From contig NC_019863.2 of assembly GCF_002234675.1 (NCBI RefSeq), positions 2,408,609 to 2,472,608 on the forward strand: DNA of 64,000 bases. The letters are read 5' to 3'. Positions 11,001 through 22,495 of this stretch are shown here, piece after piece (the stretch's first letter is position 1; every line of letters begins with the position of its first letter). The position numbers and the translations under genes are program-made. This DNA comes from Oryzias latipes. Taxonomy: Eukaryota > Chordata > Actinopteri > Beloniformes > Adrianichthyidae. Below the pieces are notes generated by a model. That model was not told the origin of the DNA. It saw only the letters and a program-made list of their open reading frames with translations, and ran no database searches.

Positions 11001-11864
11001 TTTAAATGGATTTAAACACTTTCCCGGTGTGACATCATTTGTTGTCTCTTATTCTTTTAGAAGGTTCCTGTGTGGTGGGTGTGGCCCAAAAGGTTTCAAA
11101 ATAAAGTTAAGATAAGAGCTATTGTTTTATCATAAAAGCTATTGACAGTTGTGCCAGGTAAATCTGTCTCTTCTTCTTTTAACTTTTTTTTTTTTAAGTT
11201 CTTCAGGTGAAAGATGGAACCAGTCTGGAATTTTTTGGTTTCCAAACTTTTGTATGGTAAAATTATTTACTTTTTTTATGCTAAAATAAATCTTGCAACC
11301 AAATTTTACAAATTTTTGGAATTTTAAAGGTTTGAAGTAAAAATAAAATAAAACCGTTATTTGGTCTTTGAACACATAAATATTTATAGTGCTAATTTCT
11401 ATTTCTCAATTTGCTTGTTTACCTCTCTCCGGTGTGTGATTTCCCCTCATCCTGATTAAAGTGCTTTTCCTTTCTCATGGCCGATTGTGATTCAGGTTTG
11501 AGTTTCAGGTTGAGGCCGATCCAGTCAGATGTTTGTTGAGTTGGGAAGCATCAAATATCAGTGTTGATTCAGGCTCCCGCCTGAGAACATTCAGCTCCTG
11601 TTTATGGTAAATAACCTGCAGGACTGAGGCAGCCACACAAAGCAATATTAGTATTAATATTAAAATAAAGAGGTAATCAACAATCAGAAACGTGATTTTT
11701 ACCCAATCTTCTGATTCTTAACACACTTTTTAGCTTCTTTGATTTGCTTTTGTTTTATACTGGCCTGTCAGCGGGACTGACCCTTTAAATCAGTAGGAAG
11801 CAGCTTGAAGAGAATAGATTATACAGTTTTGGGAGTGAGATTATAATCTGGTTGCTGTCTTTAG
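11001..11864. other. Intergenic DNA, no gene seen
   Basis: AT-rich, nothing recognisable. Confidence 0.4.
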
Positions 11865-12074
11865 CCCTTGTGCTGTCTTATGCCTTGGAGGCATATTAAC
11901 ATTGAGAGTGGGGTCATCTAGACCCACTAGACAGTGCTCTGAACCTTTTTTCTTCAATGATTTGTGATCTTCACTGGTGTCCATGGATTACATGAAATCT
12001 TTCCACCTTTATCCACCTTTGTCATGGTATGGAGAACACCTCAATGTGAGGGTACAAGAAAGATAGCACAAGGG
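11865..12074 (+). mobile_element. piggyBac-like MITE, second copy (about 210 bp)
   Basis: Starts CCCTTGTGCTGTCTTA and ends AGATAGCACAAGGG, with flanks TTAG and TTAT. The interior is nearly the same as in the copies at 2,650 and 49,307. Confidence 0.7.
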
Positions 12075-12282
12075 TTATACTAATTGGTTTTTAAGCCAGT
12101 GATTGGACCGAAGATGATTCATTTTCCTTCCGTAATGTCTTCTGTGATGTACCTCAACAGATAAAGCAAAACTCAATCCACTTTTCAATTCCATCTGCCT
12201 TTATTTATTCATTTATTGATAATGTACAACTTTCCTATGAACTAAAGTTCCATTAAAAAATTCCGAATAGTTTTTAAAATTA

Positions 12283-12351
12283 GATTGTTATTCTAGTTTT
12301 CTACTGTTATTAATCCTGAATTTGTCCATGTAAATGTGTGTCTCTGTGCAT
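12283..12351 (+). repeat. Direct repeat flanking arm B, first copy
   Basis: The segment TAGATTGTTATTCTAGTTTT through TGTGTCTCTGTGCATG recurs at 13,605-13,676 with few differences. The first copy abuts inverted-repeat arm B exactly. The second abuts a truncated piggyBac-like MITE. Confidence 0.65.
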
Positions 12352-13120
12352 GACAATTTAACAACTAAATTTGTTGCTTTGACTCGTTTTCATCACAGCA
12401 TTTTAGATTTCTGCCACATGGAAAATGTCAATATGATGATTATTTAATGTGTCTTTTTATCATGCTTTTAATAATGCAGCACATTAAAACAAACATTTGA
12501 ACTGAACTATGCATTATTTCTGGTTGTGTTTGTTGACCTTGAAGTGATTCTGAGAGGACAACGCTCTGTCATAATGTCCGTTTTTTTGTAGGAGTTGCAA
12601 ACCCGTTTGGGTGAATAGGCTAATGCAGCTAACATGTAGCCGTGTTGAATGTGTTTTTTTTTCATGTTACCAACAGGGGTTGGAGTCAGCATGGTCACAT
12701 GGTTTGTTTTAGCCGTAACAGTCTGCCTTTTTACGAGTTGCAAACGCGCCGAACCCTTCTAATGCGGCTAATGTGTAGTGACAGTTACTGTGACCTTAGT
12801 TACTTTAAATCTCTGGCAAACTCAGCTCTGATTTATTTTTGTCTGGCTTAAAGCACTTTATAGTTGAGTGCATGTTATAAATGACATAAGGTTCAAAAGT
12901 TGCCCATTCACTGACGGTGTGCCTTATGATCTGGTGCGCCCTATAGTGCAGAAAATATGGTATGTTTGCATTTACCATGTTTGCTTTGGCTGATTTTCCT
13001 CTGAACAGACCAAAACATCTGACTCCAGACCTTTCACTGCAGAGAAAATGTCGAGTGGTTACCGGCTTTGTGTCTGTTTTTCCACGTCGTTGCCCTATGA
13101 TGCTGTGATTCAGCAAAAGC
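12352..13120 (-). repeat. Arm B of the inverted repeat around amigo1
   Basis: Reverse-complement copy of 5,866-6,608. It runs from GACAATTTAACAACTAAATT to GATTCAGCAAAAGC and has a few extra bases (for example around 12,465-12,485). The two arms lie about 5.7 kb apart and bracket the entire amigo1 gene. Confidence 0.75.
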
Positions 13121-13462
13121 AGCATTGAACCCACATTTTTACATAACGTATCCAGTTACAACAGGAGGTCTGAACTCACAGACACCCACTGGGGCAGTGT
13201 GCTCACACACTACATTAGAAAAGAAATCGCATGTTGGATCACGTTTCAAGTGGAGTTGTTTGGTTTGTTGGGCTTTCGCGTTTTATGGCAGCATTGAAGT
13301 CAAGATTTTTTAAGGGCAAAGTTGGAATAAAAACATTAGAAACAGAAAAGCGAATTTGTTTTTAATGAAAGAAGAGTTAAAGGATTTTCCACAGAAAATA
13401 ATCCAACAATCCATAGAATAACCAAGATTATTTAGACGTGAGGACATGAATAAACGTACTAA

Positions 13463-13604
13463 GCCTTGTGCTATCTTGTGGGGTCCAGATGACCCCACTC
13501 CCAACATTAACGTGCCTCAAAGCTGAACCTTTTTTCTTCAATGATTTGTGATCTTCACTGGTGTCCATGGATTACATGAACTCTTTCCACCTTTATCCAC
13601 CTTT
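13463..13604 (+). mobile_element. Truncated piggyBac-like MITE
   Basis: Begins CCTTGTGCTATCTTGTGGGG and includes AATGATTTGTGATCTTCACT. It stops inside the element (after CTTTATCCACCTTT), where the second 70-bp direct repeat (13,605-13,676) begins. Confidence 0.65.
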
Positions 13605-13676
13605 TAGATTGTTATTCTAATTTTCTACTGTTATTAACCCTGAAGTTGTCCGTGTAAATGTGTGTCTCTGTGCATG

Positions 13677-15244
13677 ATGGACACAACGGGACCATCTCCT
13701 AAATAAAGATGAAAATCTGCTTTTGGCTTTGACCTTTTGTCCCTCCTGAACTATGAAACAGGGATTACACTGCCACCTTCTGGTGTAGGCAGGAAATTCA
13801 GCTCCGAGTTCTACTGCAGAGCAGAGAAGAATCTAAAAGGAATTTAACACAATTGAACATATGGAGAAAAGAATCCATGCATGATTTTACCTTAAATCAT
13901 AAATGCCATAAAAATATACAAAAATTGTTTTCTAATTTCGGTAACATAAACCCAATAAAATCAGAGATGCAATTAAAAAGTTTTTTGTGATACATTTCAC
14001 AATATTTGTAAAACGTGTTTTAAAACCTCAGAACATTACTAAGTTTATAGCTCCATGTAGAGAGATGTGATGTGTTACGTAAAATGACAAAATTTTAGGG
14101 CTGTAGAAAATAATTTTTTTAGCAAAAGATTTGCATTTTTACTTTCCATGTTTGTCAAGATGTAAAGAGTTTATTAAAACTATGAAATTATAGGGAAAAA
14201 AGTGACAGTAGTTCAAAAAGTGATTATTGTGAAAAATTAAATGCAATCCGTTTAAAAACAACTATGAAGCTAATTTAACCTTGTTGGTCTCACTTGTGGG
14301 TATTCAAACACAAACATGCAGCCCTACAGTCTCTGCTTTTCTTTGTGTACGTTTAAAAAGCGCCAAAAAAAGACATCAGGGTAAATGGGGACAATAGAAA
14401 CACCACACCTCTATGGTCTATAGAGGTGTAGGAAGTGTTGCACTCTGCAACCTTGAAGAGTAAAAGAGCCTTTTAGGCCTGAGTCTTTCTGATCAGGAGC
14501 CATGAAATCCTATTTTATCCCATAAGACAACGTGATACTACTTTGCACTGATTGCATATTTTTTTACATAATGAATAATTATTATAAAAATCGTTTTTTT
14601 CTTTTTCTTTTTACTTTTGATAGGAGGTCGTATGACTTCCTTTCAAAAATAAACAACTTCCTGTGGCAAACAGGATCATCAGGGCAGCTAAAGTTCTCCT
14701 GTGGTTTTAAATGATGCAAAACAAGAATGACAGTTTCTCCTGTTATATCTTAGCTCTACTGTGGTGAGGCATCATCTTTTTTCCTATTTACTACTGCTGT
14801 TAACTCCGACATAATCATTAATTCATTGGTATCTTGAAGTTAGTTATTTTACTTTTAAGAGCACCTCAACCATAAATTGATCAACTTTTCTAATCTAAAT
14901 TAAATCAATGCTGACCCTTTTTATATTAATATTATTTTATTTTTCTTTAGCCATATAGCCACAGAGCCACAATAGATGGGTGAAAAAAGGCACTTGTGGC
15001 TCCAGAGCCTCAGCTCCAGACCCCTGAACTAGGAGAAGATACTTGTCTTAGTAAAATAAACTTTTCTGAAACATGAAGGAATCAAGCACAAGAAAATGTG
15101 TCGTCAATTTTAAAAATGACTAAACAAACAAACCTAAACCTATAATTTATGGCTTTTCTATAAACATTACCTTCTTTTATAATCAATAAAAAGTTGACTG
15201 AACATATTTACAGCTGCAGTCAAAAGTCCAATTTGTGGATATAA
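13677..15244. other. Intergenic DNA, no gene seen
   Basis: AT-rich, no supported features. Confidence 0.4.
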
Positions 15245-16385
15245 ATGATTGGTGTAGGCAGGGTCACATTCTTTGATTTCTCCAGTGCGTTCAACACCAT
15301 CCAGCCCTGCTTACTGGGTGAGAGGCTGCAGCTGATGGGTGTGGAAGGGGCCCTGGTCTCCTGGATCATCGACTACTTGTCGGACAGGCTGCAGTTTGTC
15401 CGGTTGGCCAGTGTCCTGTCTGACGTGGTAAGGAGCAGTGTGGGGGCCCCACAGGGCACTGTGCTCTCTCCCTTCCTGTTTACTTTGTACACCAGTGACT
15501 TCCAGTACAACTCAGAGTCATGCCATCTTCAGAAGTTCTCTGATGACTCTGCTGTTGTTGGCTGCATCAATGGTGGGCGGGAGGAGGAGTACAGGGAACT
15601 TGTGGATAAATTCATGAAGTGGGCTGGAGTAAACCACCTGCTGCTCAATGTGGAAGAGACCAGAGAGATGGTGATGGACTTCAGAAAGAAACCACCAGCT
15701 TCCCAGCCTCTCAGCATCTTCGGCAGGGATGTGGCAGAGGTAGAGGAGCACTGCTGTGTATGAGAAGGCCAGAGAAGGACTCTACTCCCAGAGTTTGGTC
15801 CTGGTCCTTTGATGTGTGCAGCAGAATGCTTGAGACGTTCTACCAGTCTGTTGTGGCCATCACTCTGTTCTTCTCGGGGGTCTGCTGGTGGGGCAGAATA
15901 GCTGCCAGAGATGCCAACAGAGTGAACAAACTGATTAGAAGAGCTGGCTCTGTAATCGGGTGTAAAATGGACATGTTTGAAGCTGTGATGGAGAGGAGGA
16001 CTTTAGATAAGCTCATATCCATCATGGATAATCCGGAGCATCCTCTCCTTCCTGTTCTTGATGATCAGCGGAGCACCTTCTCCAATAGGCTAAGGCAGCT
16101 TCACTGTCAGACCAACTGCTATGGGAGATCATTCCTACCTCACTCCATTGGACTCTATAACTCGTCACCTATTTGAAATAGATAAACTCATTTGAGGTCT
16201 GTTTTTCTCCAGAACTGTTGTACAAACCAATTGTTTTTTTCTGATGTTTCTTTGTTCTGATTGATTAGGTTCTGTTTTTCTTTTCGCATCCATTGTTTGT
16301 GTGTTTGTATCTTTGAGCCTAATGCGGACGCTGCAACAACCCAATTTCCCAAGCTGGGATCAATAAAGTATCTTTATCTTATCTT
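15245..16385 (+). mobile_element. 5'-truncated, frameshifted L2-type LINE (reverse transcriptase remnant)
   Basis: 15,245-15,763 encodes the middle of a non-LTR reverse transcriptase: FFDFSSAFNTIQP (first catalytic Asp region), GAPQGTVLSPFLFTLY, then KFSDDSAVVGC (the x-D-D catalytic pair). The coding then breaks with a small deletion and frameshift. It continues in another frame to 16,176 (RSFDVCSRMLETFYQS-like region, then CWWGRIAARDANRVNKLIRR and the C-terminal RQRSTFSNR-like block). The 3' end has AAGCTGGGATCAATAAAGTA followed by short TATCTT repeats, as in fish L2 elements. It is dead: it lacks the 5' half and the endonuclease, and its frame is broken. Clade assignment (L2 rather than CR1 or Rex1) rests on the 3' end and protein style. 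Confidence 0.8.
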
Positions 16386-16436
16386 TATTTAAGATGAAAG
16401 AATTTATCAATAAAGCTAGAGTGGCTGTTTGTCACA

Positions 16437-17106
16437 ACTGGCAGATGGCTGGATCCAATTGCAGCAGGTTTATTAGCTCAGCTAAAAGTCCACAAAGCTA
16501 AATCAGGGTCAGGCAGTCAGGGGTTGATGACGAGCATGAGATCACCAGAAAAGAGACAGGGATAGTAAGGATCCAGGTGAGAGTCGGGGCAGGCGGTAGG
16601 CAGAGTTAGGAGACAGAATATCAGATCCAGATTCAATGCTTTGGTTTCCAGCTGAATTTTCTCTGTCCTCCTGTGCGGGAGTTGCGCCGGGCGCGCCGCC
16701 TTCAGCAGTTGTTAACGATGAATGAACGACTGAGGAAGTGGCAGTGGATGTGTTGGTGACATGCGGGTTGCTTTGCAGCCGCATCATGATGGCTTCGGTC
16801 GCAGAGTTCAGATGTTGGAGCTGGCGACTGGGCTCCAGCAACAAAGAAGCAAACCCCGCTGGGTTTGTCGGGCTAGGAACTCCTGCCGCTGGATCCATGT
16901 TTGGCGATGTATTCTGCCAAAAGAACAGACAAAAGGCAGGATCCAAATGCAGCAGGTTTATTAGCTTAGCTAAAAGTCCACACAGCTAACTCAGGGTCAG
17001 GCAGGCAGGAGTCGATAACAGGCATAAGATCACCAGAGGAGAAACAGTAGTCAGGATCCAGACGAGAGTCGGGGCAGGCGGAAGGCAGAGTTAGGAGACA
17101 GAAAGA
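16437..17106 (-). mobile_element. Ty3/Gypsy-like gag N-terminal remnant between 180-bp direct repeats
   Basis: On the minus strand an ORF from the ATG at 16,898 encodes MDPAAGVPSPTNPAGF and continues with a Gln/Asn/Thr-rich stretch (LEPSRQLQHLNSATEAIMMR). This is the style of fish Gypsy gag starts. The same roughly 180-bp leader (CAGCAGGTTTATTAGCT, then GAGAGTCGGGGCAGGCGG, then GCAGAGTTAGGAGACAGAA) appears on both sides, at 16,437-16,620 and 16,926-17,106. No protease, reverse transcriptase or integrase is present. Confidence 0.5.
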
Positions 17107-19261
17107 ATATACTTTGCACTGAGCTGAGCTCAATGCAAAGTATTTAAGTAGACTGTGGTTGATTGTGTAGATGAGTCAATTGTGTGGCATCCAGGAAGTG
17201 CACGCTGGGGTTGCTGGGAGATGAAGTGCATTCAGTACTCTGGAGATGGGTCACGCTGGTGACCAGAGGGGAAGACAGAGCTCTGACCTCTGACCCTGTT
17301 GGTGCTTTTTTTTGTGTGGTTTTTGCATCACTTTCATTACATTCACTGCTACATTATTCTCAGCCTTTTAAAATGGATTCTATAGTTTCCATTTTCATAC
17401 ATAACTACATTATAACACTGCAACCAAGAATGTTAATTTAATAGCCCAATAGATCAGGAAAAACAACCCAAATGTATGCAAACATGGCCCTCAAGACCAC
17501 ATTTTAAAGTGTGCAGCTCAATGGAAATTTGAAAACTCTCTGCTGCTGCAGAAGGTTTAGGTTTTGACAGCTCTGATGTCCAAAAAAGCATGAGGTGATC
17601 TTTGTGAGTTCCTATTGGAATTGCTTTTTTTCTCTAATAAAAACTTTTACCGTTCAGTTTCCAAGGGTACCAAGATTTAGAAAAGCAATGAATCCTGACA
17701 TATTGACTGTCTGCTGTGATAAAAAACCTTCCTCTCTGAAGAGTCTCCAAGGCAACATTCACCTCTTTCTCTGCTTTTACATCCATCTAGTGCATTTTCA
17801 CTTTTAAAAGCTGTCTGATCAGATGACGCGTGAGATGCATTGTCCAGCATTTGTATAGTCAATCAGTTGTTGTGCAGCTTCATATGACAATTCCTTTGTG
17901 CTTCTGTTTTTGTGTTATTAAACACAAAGCTGGTTAATGCTTGCCCTTGCTTTGGAACACACATACTGTAAGTGCATTTGAACTGGAGCTGATTGCTTGT
18001 GTAGGCAGCAGTAATTATGTTTTGGTAAATGTACCAGCATGACTTGATTTTTGAGTGTACTGTTGTTTGTGTATCCATATCGGTGGGTAGTTATTATTGG
18101 CAGTATAGGCTCTCTGGGGTTATTGCAGCGTCCTTTGCTATTTCTGAGTGCAAATGTGGAGTCTATTTTCAAGGTTCCCATGGAAACCATTGTATTTGTG
18201 GTGGCGGTGATTGGTGCTGCCGGCCGAGCAAGACTGTGCTATTTTTGTCGCAAGGCATCACCTGATACACGCTCCCTCACACTCACACACACACAAACAG
18301 GTGTGTGCATGCCTGAGTACAGGTGCAAACACACAATGATGCTGGAAAAATGCACAAAAAAGACCTCACACATGTCCCACTGTTTTCCAGCTATTGCAGC
18401 GAAACACCAAACTGTGCACATTTTGTGTCATCTAAACACCACAATAAATTTGTATGCATCTTTATCAGCAGTAAGTAAAAGCTTTCCATGAAATCTTCCC
18501 ACCCAAATGCCTCGTTTCTTTTTCTTCTGAGGTTTCCTTTTCGAAATGTTGATAGATGTTCATGATGCATCAGAAAATAACATTTTCCTTCTACTGCGAC
18601 ACACAATTTTAGAAGAAAATGTTCATTTGAGGCTCCAGAAAAACAATTTATGCAAGCTAATGTTAAAAAAAACTATAGTTTATGGTCAGTGAGAAACCTT
18701 TGACCAATTTTTGTTGGTGCTGAAAGCACCTATTTTAGGACATTTGGGATCCTTTGATAATAAGAATTATTCATGACCGACGGTCCATACTGCATTAACC
18801 ACTATGTTCTTTCAAGCAGAATAGGACATTTTTGCAGTGGCTTAACCAGCTTTTTTTTTATCATAATGAGGCTTTTAGTGAGCTACATTAATCAATCACT
18901 TCATGAAAGTTGCTGCACATCGAACAGGTTATTTATAATGGCACAAAAAGCGTGAGATGAAATTTCCAAGAAATGCAAATGTTGCATTCTGGGGAACCTT
19001 GCAAATGCAAATGAAAACCACCCGGGTCTCACGCAGCTTCATGCCCACTCTTTTACTAGCCCTATTTGTAATAGCTCAGATGTCATTCTCCTCATACAGA
19101 GCAATGACATGAACTGTAGGATCACCGTGGCAACAGAAGTCGTGGTTTCAGAAGCTGAGATGGTGGAGGTTGAAACCTGGCCCAACCAGAGTTTCGCAGT
19201 CTCAGTAAGTCTAGAACTGGAAAACCTTTTCTTGAAGAAACCCTTCACCCTAAACATGACT
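17107..19261. other. Intergenic DNA, no gene seen
   Basis: Several short open frames occur, but none has domain signatures or convincing splice sites. Confidence 0.4.
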
Positions 19262-19400
19262 TTAAAGACCCACTCAGATGAAAAATGTATTTGTGGTGTT
19301 TTTTTGGACCATGAAGGACATGTATAAAGAAAATTAATCTTAAATTTGCATTTCTGATTATTTCTTCATTCAAATCATTTTGAATCAGGAGCAGACGTAA
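19262..19400 (+). repeat. R2-family fragment (left end)
   Basis: TTAAAGACCCACTCAGATGA at the left terminus, then TTTGTGGTGTTTTTTTGGAC and TTTGAATCAGGAGCAGACG. It is truncated after that block. Confidence 0.6.
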
Positions 19401-19795
19401 AAATTCAGTTTCTACATTCTTAAACATTACTCTTTTGACAGGCTCATTGCCAGACTAGCTAGTAATCGGTAAAATTGAACTTATTGCTCCCCACTGTTGT
19501 AATGAAGTTTGGGGGAATAATTACAATTATCATCACATCCATTATACATATATCTATTCTTTGCAGAGATAACATAGTTTCATAAACAGGGCCAGGGCCC
19601 CCTGCTCAGATGAATACTATATTGTATTAAGACTAGTTTGCTAAAAATGCAGATTTTCTGTAGTCATTTTTACCACCATACATTGTATGTACCATAGTGC
19701 TTGCAACTTACTATTAACATGTTTGAATTAAATGTATTTACAATAAGAATTAGTTGCTAGTAGGCTGCTAGAAGTTAGAAGCTTGGGAAAGTATG

Positions 19796-20402
19796 GTACA
19801 CTGGGGTTCTGTCCTCTACTGTCATCTACTTCTCCTCTCCTCTGTTTTTGATCATTTAATTATCATTCAGTTCTCCATGCCTCTGTTTGGTTCAGTGCGA
19901 TTCATGTGTTTTCCCTCAGTCCCACTACGCTCCGGGGGAGCGGGAGTGATTCCAGATTCCAGTTTGCTCGTCTCATCCAATTCTCCTACACTTGGCCGTG
20001 GACCTCTCCTCTGGCCCGTCTCGCCCCCCCAGCCGTCCCCCAACTCCATCTGGATGAAGCCCATTTGAGACACTATTCAAACATGTAGTTGTAGAGTTAC
20101 ATAAGTTAATTCTTCTGGTACATCACTTATCCATCCTGGGAGATGATTCCTCCTTCATGTGATTCTTACTTATTTCAGGAATCTGTTTTTTTTTCTTCTT
20201 ATTAGGAGGTTTTCCTTACCAAGAAGGAGGGTCTAAACCCAGGGATGTCCATTTTGGCTTAGTCTGTTCAGTTTAGTTTGGCAATTACCTATTGAATTGT
20301 ATGACTGATTTCATGTTTATTATACAATTACCGGTAAGGATTACGGTATTACCACTGGGAACTCTGACCATAGATCAAAAGATGATTGGAGTTGGACTTT
20401 AA
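19796..20402 (+). repeat. Dispersed repeat, first of a direct pair
   Basis: Shares long stretches with 20,738-21,425: TTCTCCATGCCTCTGTTTGG, CCAACTCC.TCTGGATGAAGC, ATGTAGTTGTAGAGTTA, then GGAGGTTTTCCTTACC-like and GGGTCTAA. An R2 right-end scrap (ACCACTGGGAACTCTG, then ATCAAAAGATGATTGGAG) is attached at about 20,352-20,400. Confidence 0.55.
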
Positions 20403-20571
20403 CACACAAAAAAAGTGTATTCAGACAAAAAGTGGAATTTGGAGGACAGAGACAAGTTATCCTGTTTGACCAGACAAATCCTCAAGCTGGAAATTGTAGG
20501 TTTAAAAAACTCATGTGCATGTATATTTTAATAGATGAAATATGAAAAGATAATATTATTTAACCCTTTCA

Positions 20572-20737
20572 AAATCCATCCATTTACAAGCTGAATCCCT
20601 TTCAGGGTCATGGAGCTCTTAGAGCCAACCCAGCTACTGTTGGCTGAGGTTCACCTAAAGCAGGTTACCATCACACGTAGGGGCCACCAATTAACCAATG
20701 AAACATGCGATTAGACTGGGAGGAAGCTGAAGAAAAC
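20572..20737. repeat. SINE body fragment
   Basis: AAATCCATCCATTTACAAGC followed by CTTTCAGGGTCATGGAG is like the body of the SINE at 21,508-21,838. It separates the two direct repeats. Confidence 0.45.
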
Positions 20738-21425
20738 ACACACATGCATTTCTGTCCTCTTTTCTCATCTACTTCTCCCCTCCTTCTCTTCTCTATTCTT
20801 AATCATTATTTATCATTTAGTTCTCCATGCCTCTGTTTGGTGCAGTGTGATTCATGTACTGTCCCTCTTTCCCCTCCTGGGGAGTGGGAGTGCTTCCAGA
20901 TTCCAGTTGGCTCATCCGTGCTCCTGTACCTGACCGTGTACCTCGTCTCTGGCTTGCCTCTACTACTGCTTCTACACCTGGCTGTGGATCCTGCCCCTGG
21001 CTTATCTCGCGCCCCTGACTGTCCCCCCAACTCCGTCTGGATGAAGCTTGTCTGCTGGACTTTAAATATGTAGTTGTAGAGTTAGATAAGTTAATTTTTC
21101 TCAATGAGTTCTGGTAATCGCCTGTCCGTCCTGGGGGAGGATCCCTTCTTCATGTGGGCACCCCTGAGGTTCTTTCGTTTTTTCCAGAATCCGTTATTTT
21201 TTAGGAGTTTTTCCTTATTGCGAATGAGGGTCTAAGGGCAGGGATGCCAGTTTTGTTTAGTCTGTTTAGTTAGTTCAAGTTAGTATTTTCCTATTGAATT
21301 CTATGTATTTATGATCCTTTTGATTTTATGTTTTACTTTTTCAATTACCGATACAAAGCCCATTGAGACGACTGTTGTTTTGAATTTGGGCTGTACACAT
21401 AAAATTGAACTGAATTTAATGAGGA
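20738..21425 (+). repeat. Dispersed repeat, second of a direct pair
   Basis: Homologous to 19,796-20,340 and extends further. It ends with AAGCCCATTGAGACGACTG and AATTTGGGCTGTACACATAA, a terminal motif common in fish interspersed repeats. Confidence 0.55.
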
Positions 21426-21507
21426 GAGCATGCAAGCTTCACACAGGAGAGACTCAGCTGGCATATTTCTGTAGGGTGAGGGCTCATGCCACTGCACCCC
21501 GATCACT

Positions 21508-21838
21508 TCCATCCATCCATCCATCCATCCATCCATCCATCCATCCATCCATCCATCCATCCATCCATCCATCCATAAACCGCTGTAACCCTTTCAGTGT
21601 CACAGAGCTGCCATGGCCCAACCTGGCTACTGCTGGGTGAAGGCAGGGTGCACCCTAGACAGTGGCAGGGCAACACAATAACACCCCCCCCCACACACAC
21701 ACACACAAACTCACACCTAGGAGACAATTTTAGAGTAATCAATCAACGTATGAAGCATGTTCTTGGACCGTGGTCACAGCTGAGATTTGAACCTTGCTGT
21801 GAGGAGAAAGCACTAATCACTGCACCACCGTGCCACCC
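21508..21838 (-). mobile_element. tRNA-derived SINE with a (CCAT)n tract
   Basis: On the minus strand the tRNA-like head starts near 21,838 (GCACGGTGGTGCAGTGATTA; B-box-like GGTTCAAATCTC). The body follows with AGGGTGCACCCTAGACAG on the plus strand around 21,646. The element ends in about 17 CCAT units at 21,508-21,576 that grew from its ATCC-type tail. Confidence 0.7.
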
Positions 21839-22125
21839 CAAATTGAAATCACTTTAAAAGAAAGTTTTAAAGGTGGGCTTGTTCAAATTCGGCTTTTAAT
21901 GGTATTCAAAGACGACGAAAATGATCAATTTTTTATTCTTTCTATATGCTTTTATTAATTAGTATGCCAAGCACATTGTGAGCAAAATAACTTGAACTAG
22001 CAAAAATTAAAAACTCGTTGAAACTCGTTGAATTTGAATAAAATTCTACTTCATATAAACAACTTTTGTTTCTTTAATAATTTTCCAAAAAATTCTTCAT
22101 ATTTGTTCAGGTTTTTCTTTTCCAG

Positions 22126-22495
22126 ACTGGAACCAGAATGAGGGGGGCGCTAGGACCGCGCGTGGCCCCGGGCCTGCTCGTGTCTGCCGCCTTCTCCATC
22201 TCTGCGATCACCGTGTGCCAGTGCAGGCAGAGCGGGGAGGGAGGGAGGGAGGACGCCGCTGTCCTCTCCGGGAACATTTACATCAGCATCATCACAGATT
22301 AACCCCTTCCGCCACATATGCTGTCATCCGGGGGCTCGGATGACGGGGGGATCGAGGGACCAGAGAAGACACTGGCTTTTGACGCGAAGACTAGACAGGG
22401 ATTGCTTTCCACTGTGAACCTCAGCAGTGGCAGCTGGAAGAGGGGTTTCATCTTCAGAGAGCAAAGCACCAGGCAGCATCACAACTCTGGTTCAG
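22126..22495 (+). other. gpr61: Predicted gpr61 5'UTR exon with upstream ORFs
   Basis: A GC-rich island in AT-rich surroundings is bounded by a strong acceptor (TTTTTCTTTTCCAG, ending 22,125) and a donor (GGTTCAG followed by GTACAA at 22,496). It joins naturally to the acceptor before the gpr61 coding exon (TTTTTATTTTAG, ending 24,286). It holds a 54-codon ORF at 22,138-22,302 that starts MRGALGPRVAPGLLVSAAFS. A second ORF from 22,318, once spliced, would meet a stop codon right after the junction (TGA at 24,289-24,291). Both would act as uORFs in gpr61 mRNA. The alternative, that this is an exon of a separate small gene, cannot be excluded. Confidence 0.45.
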
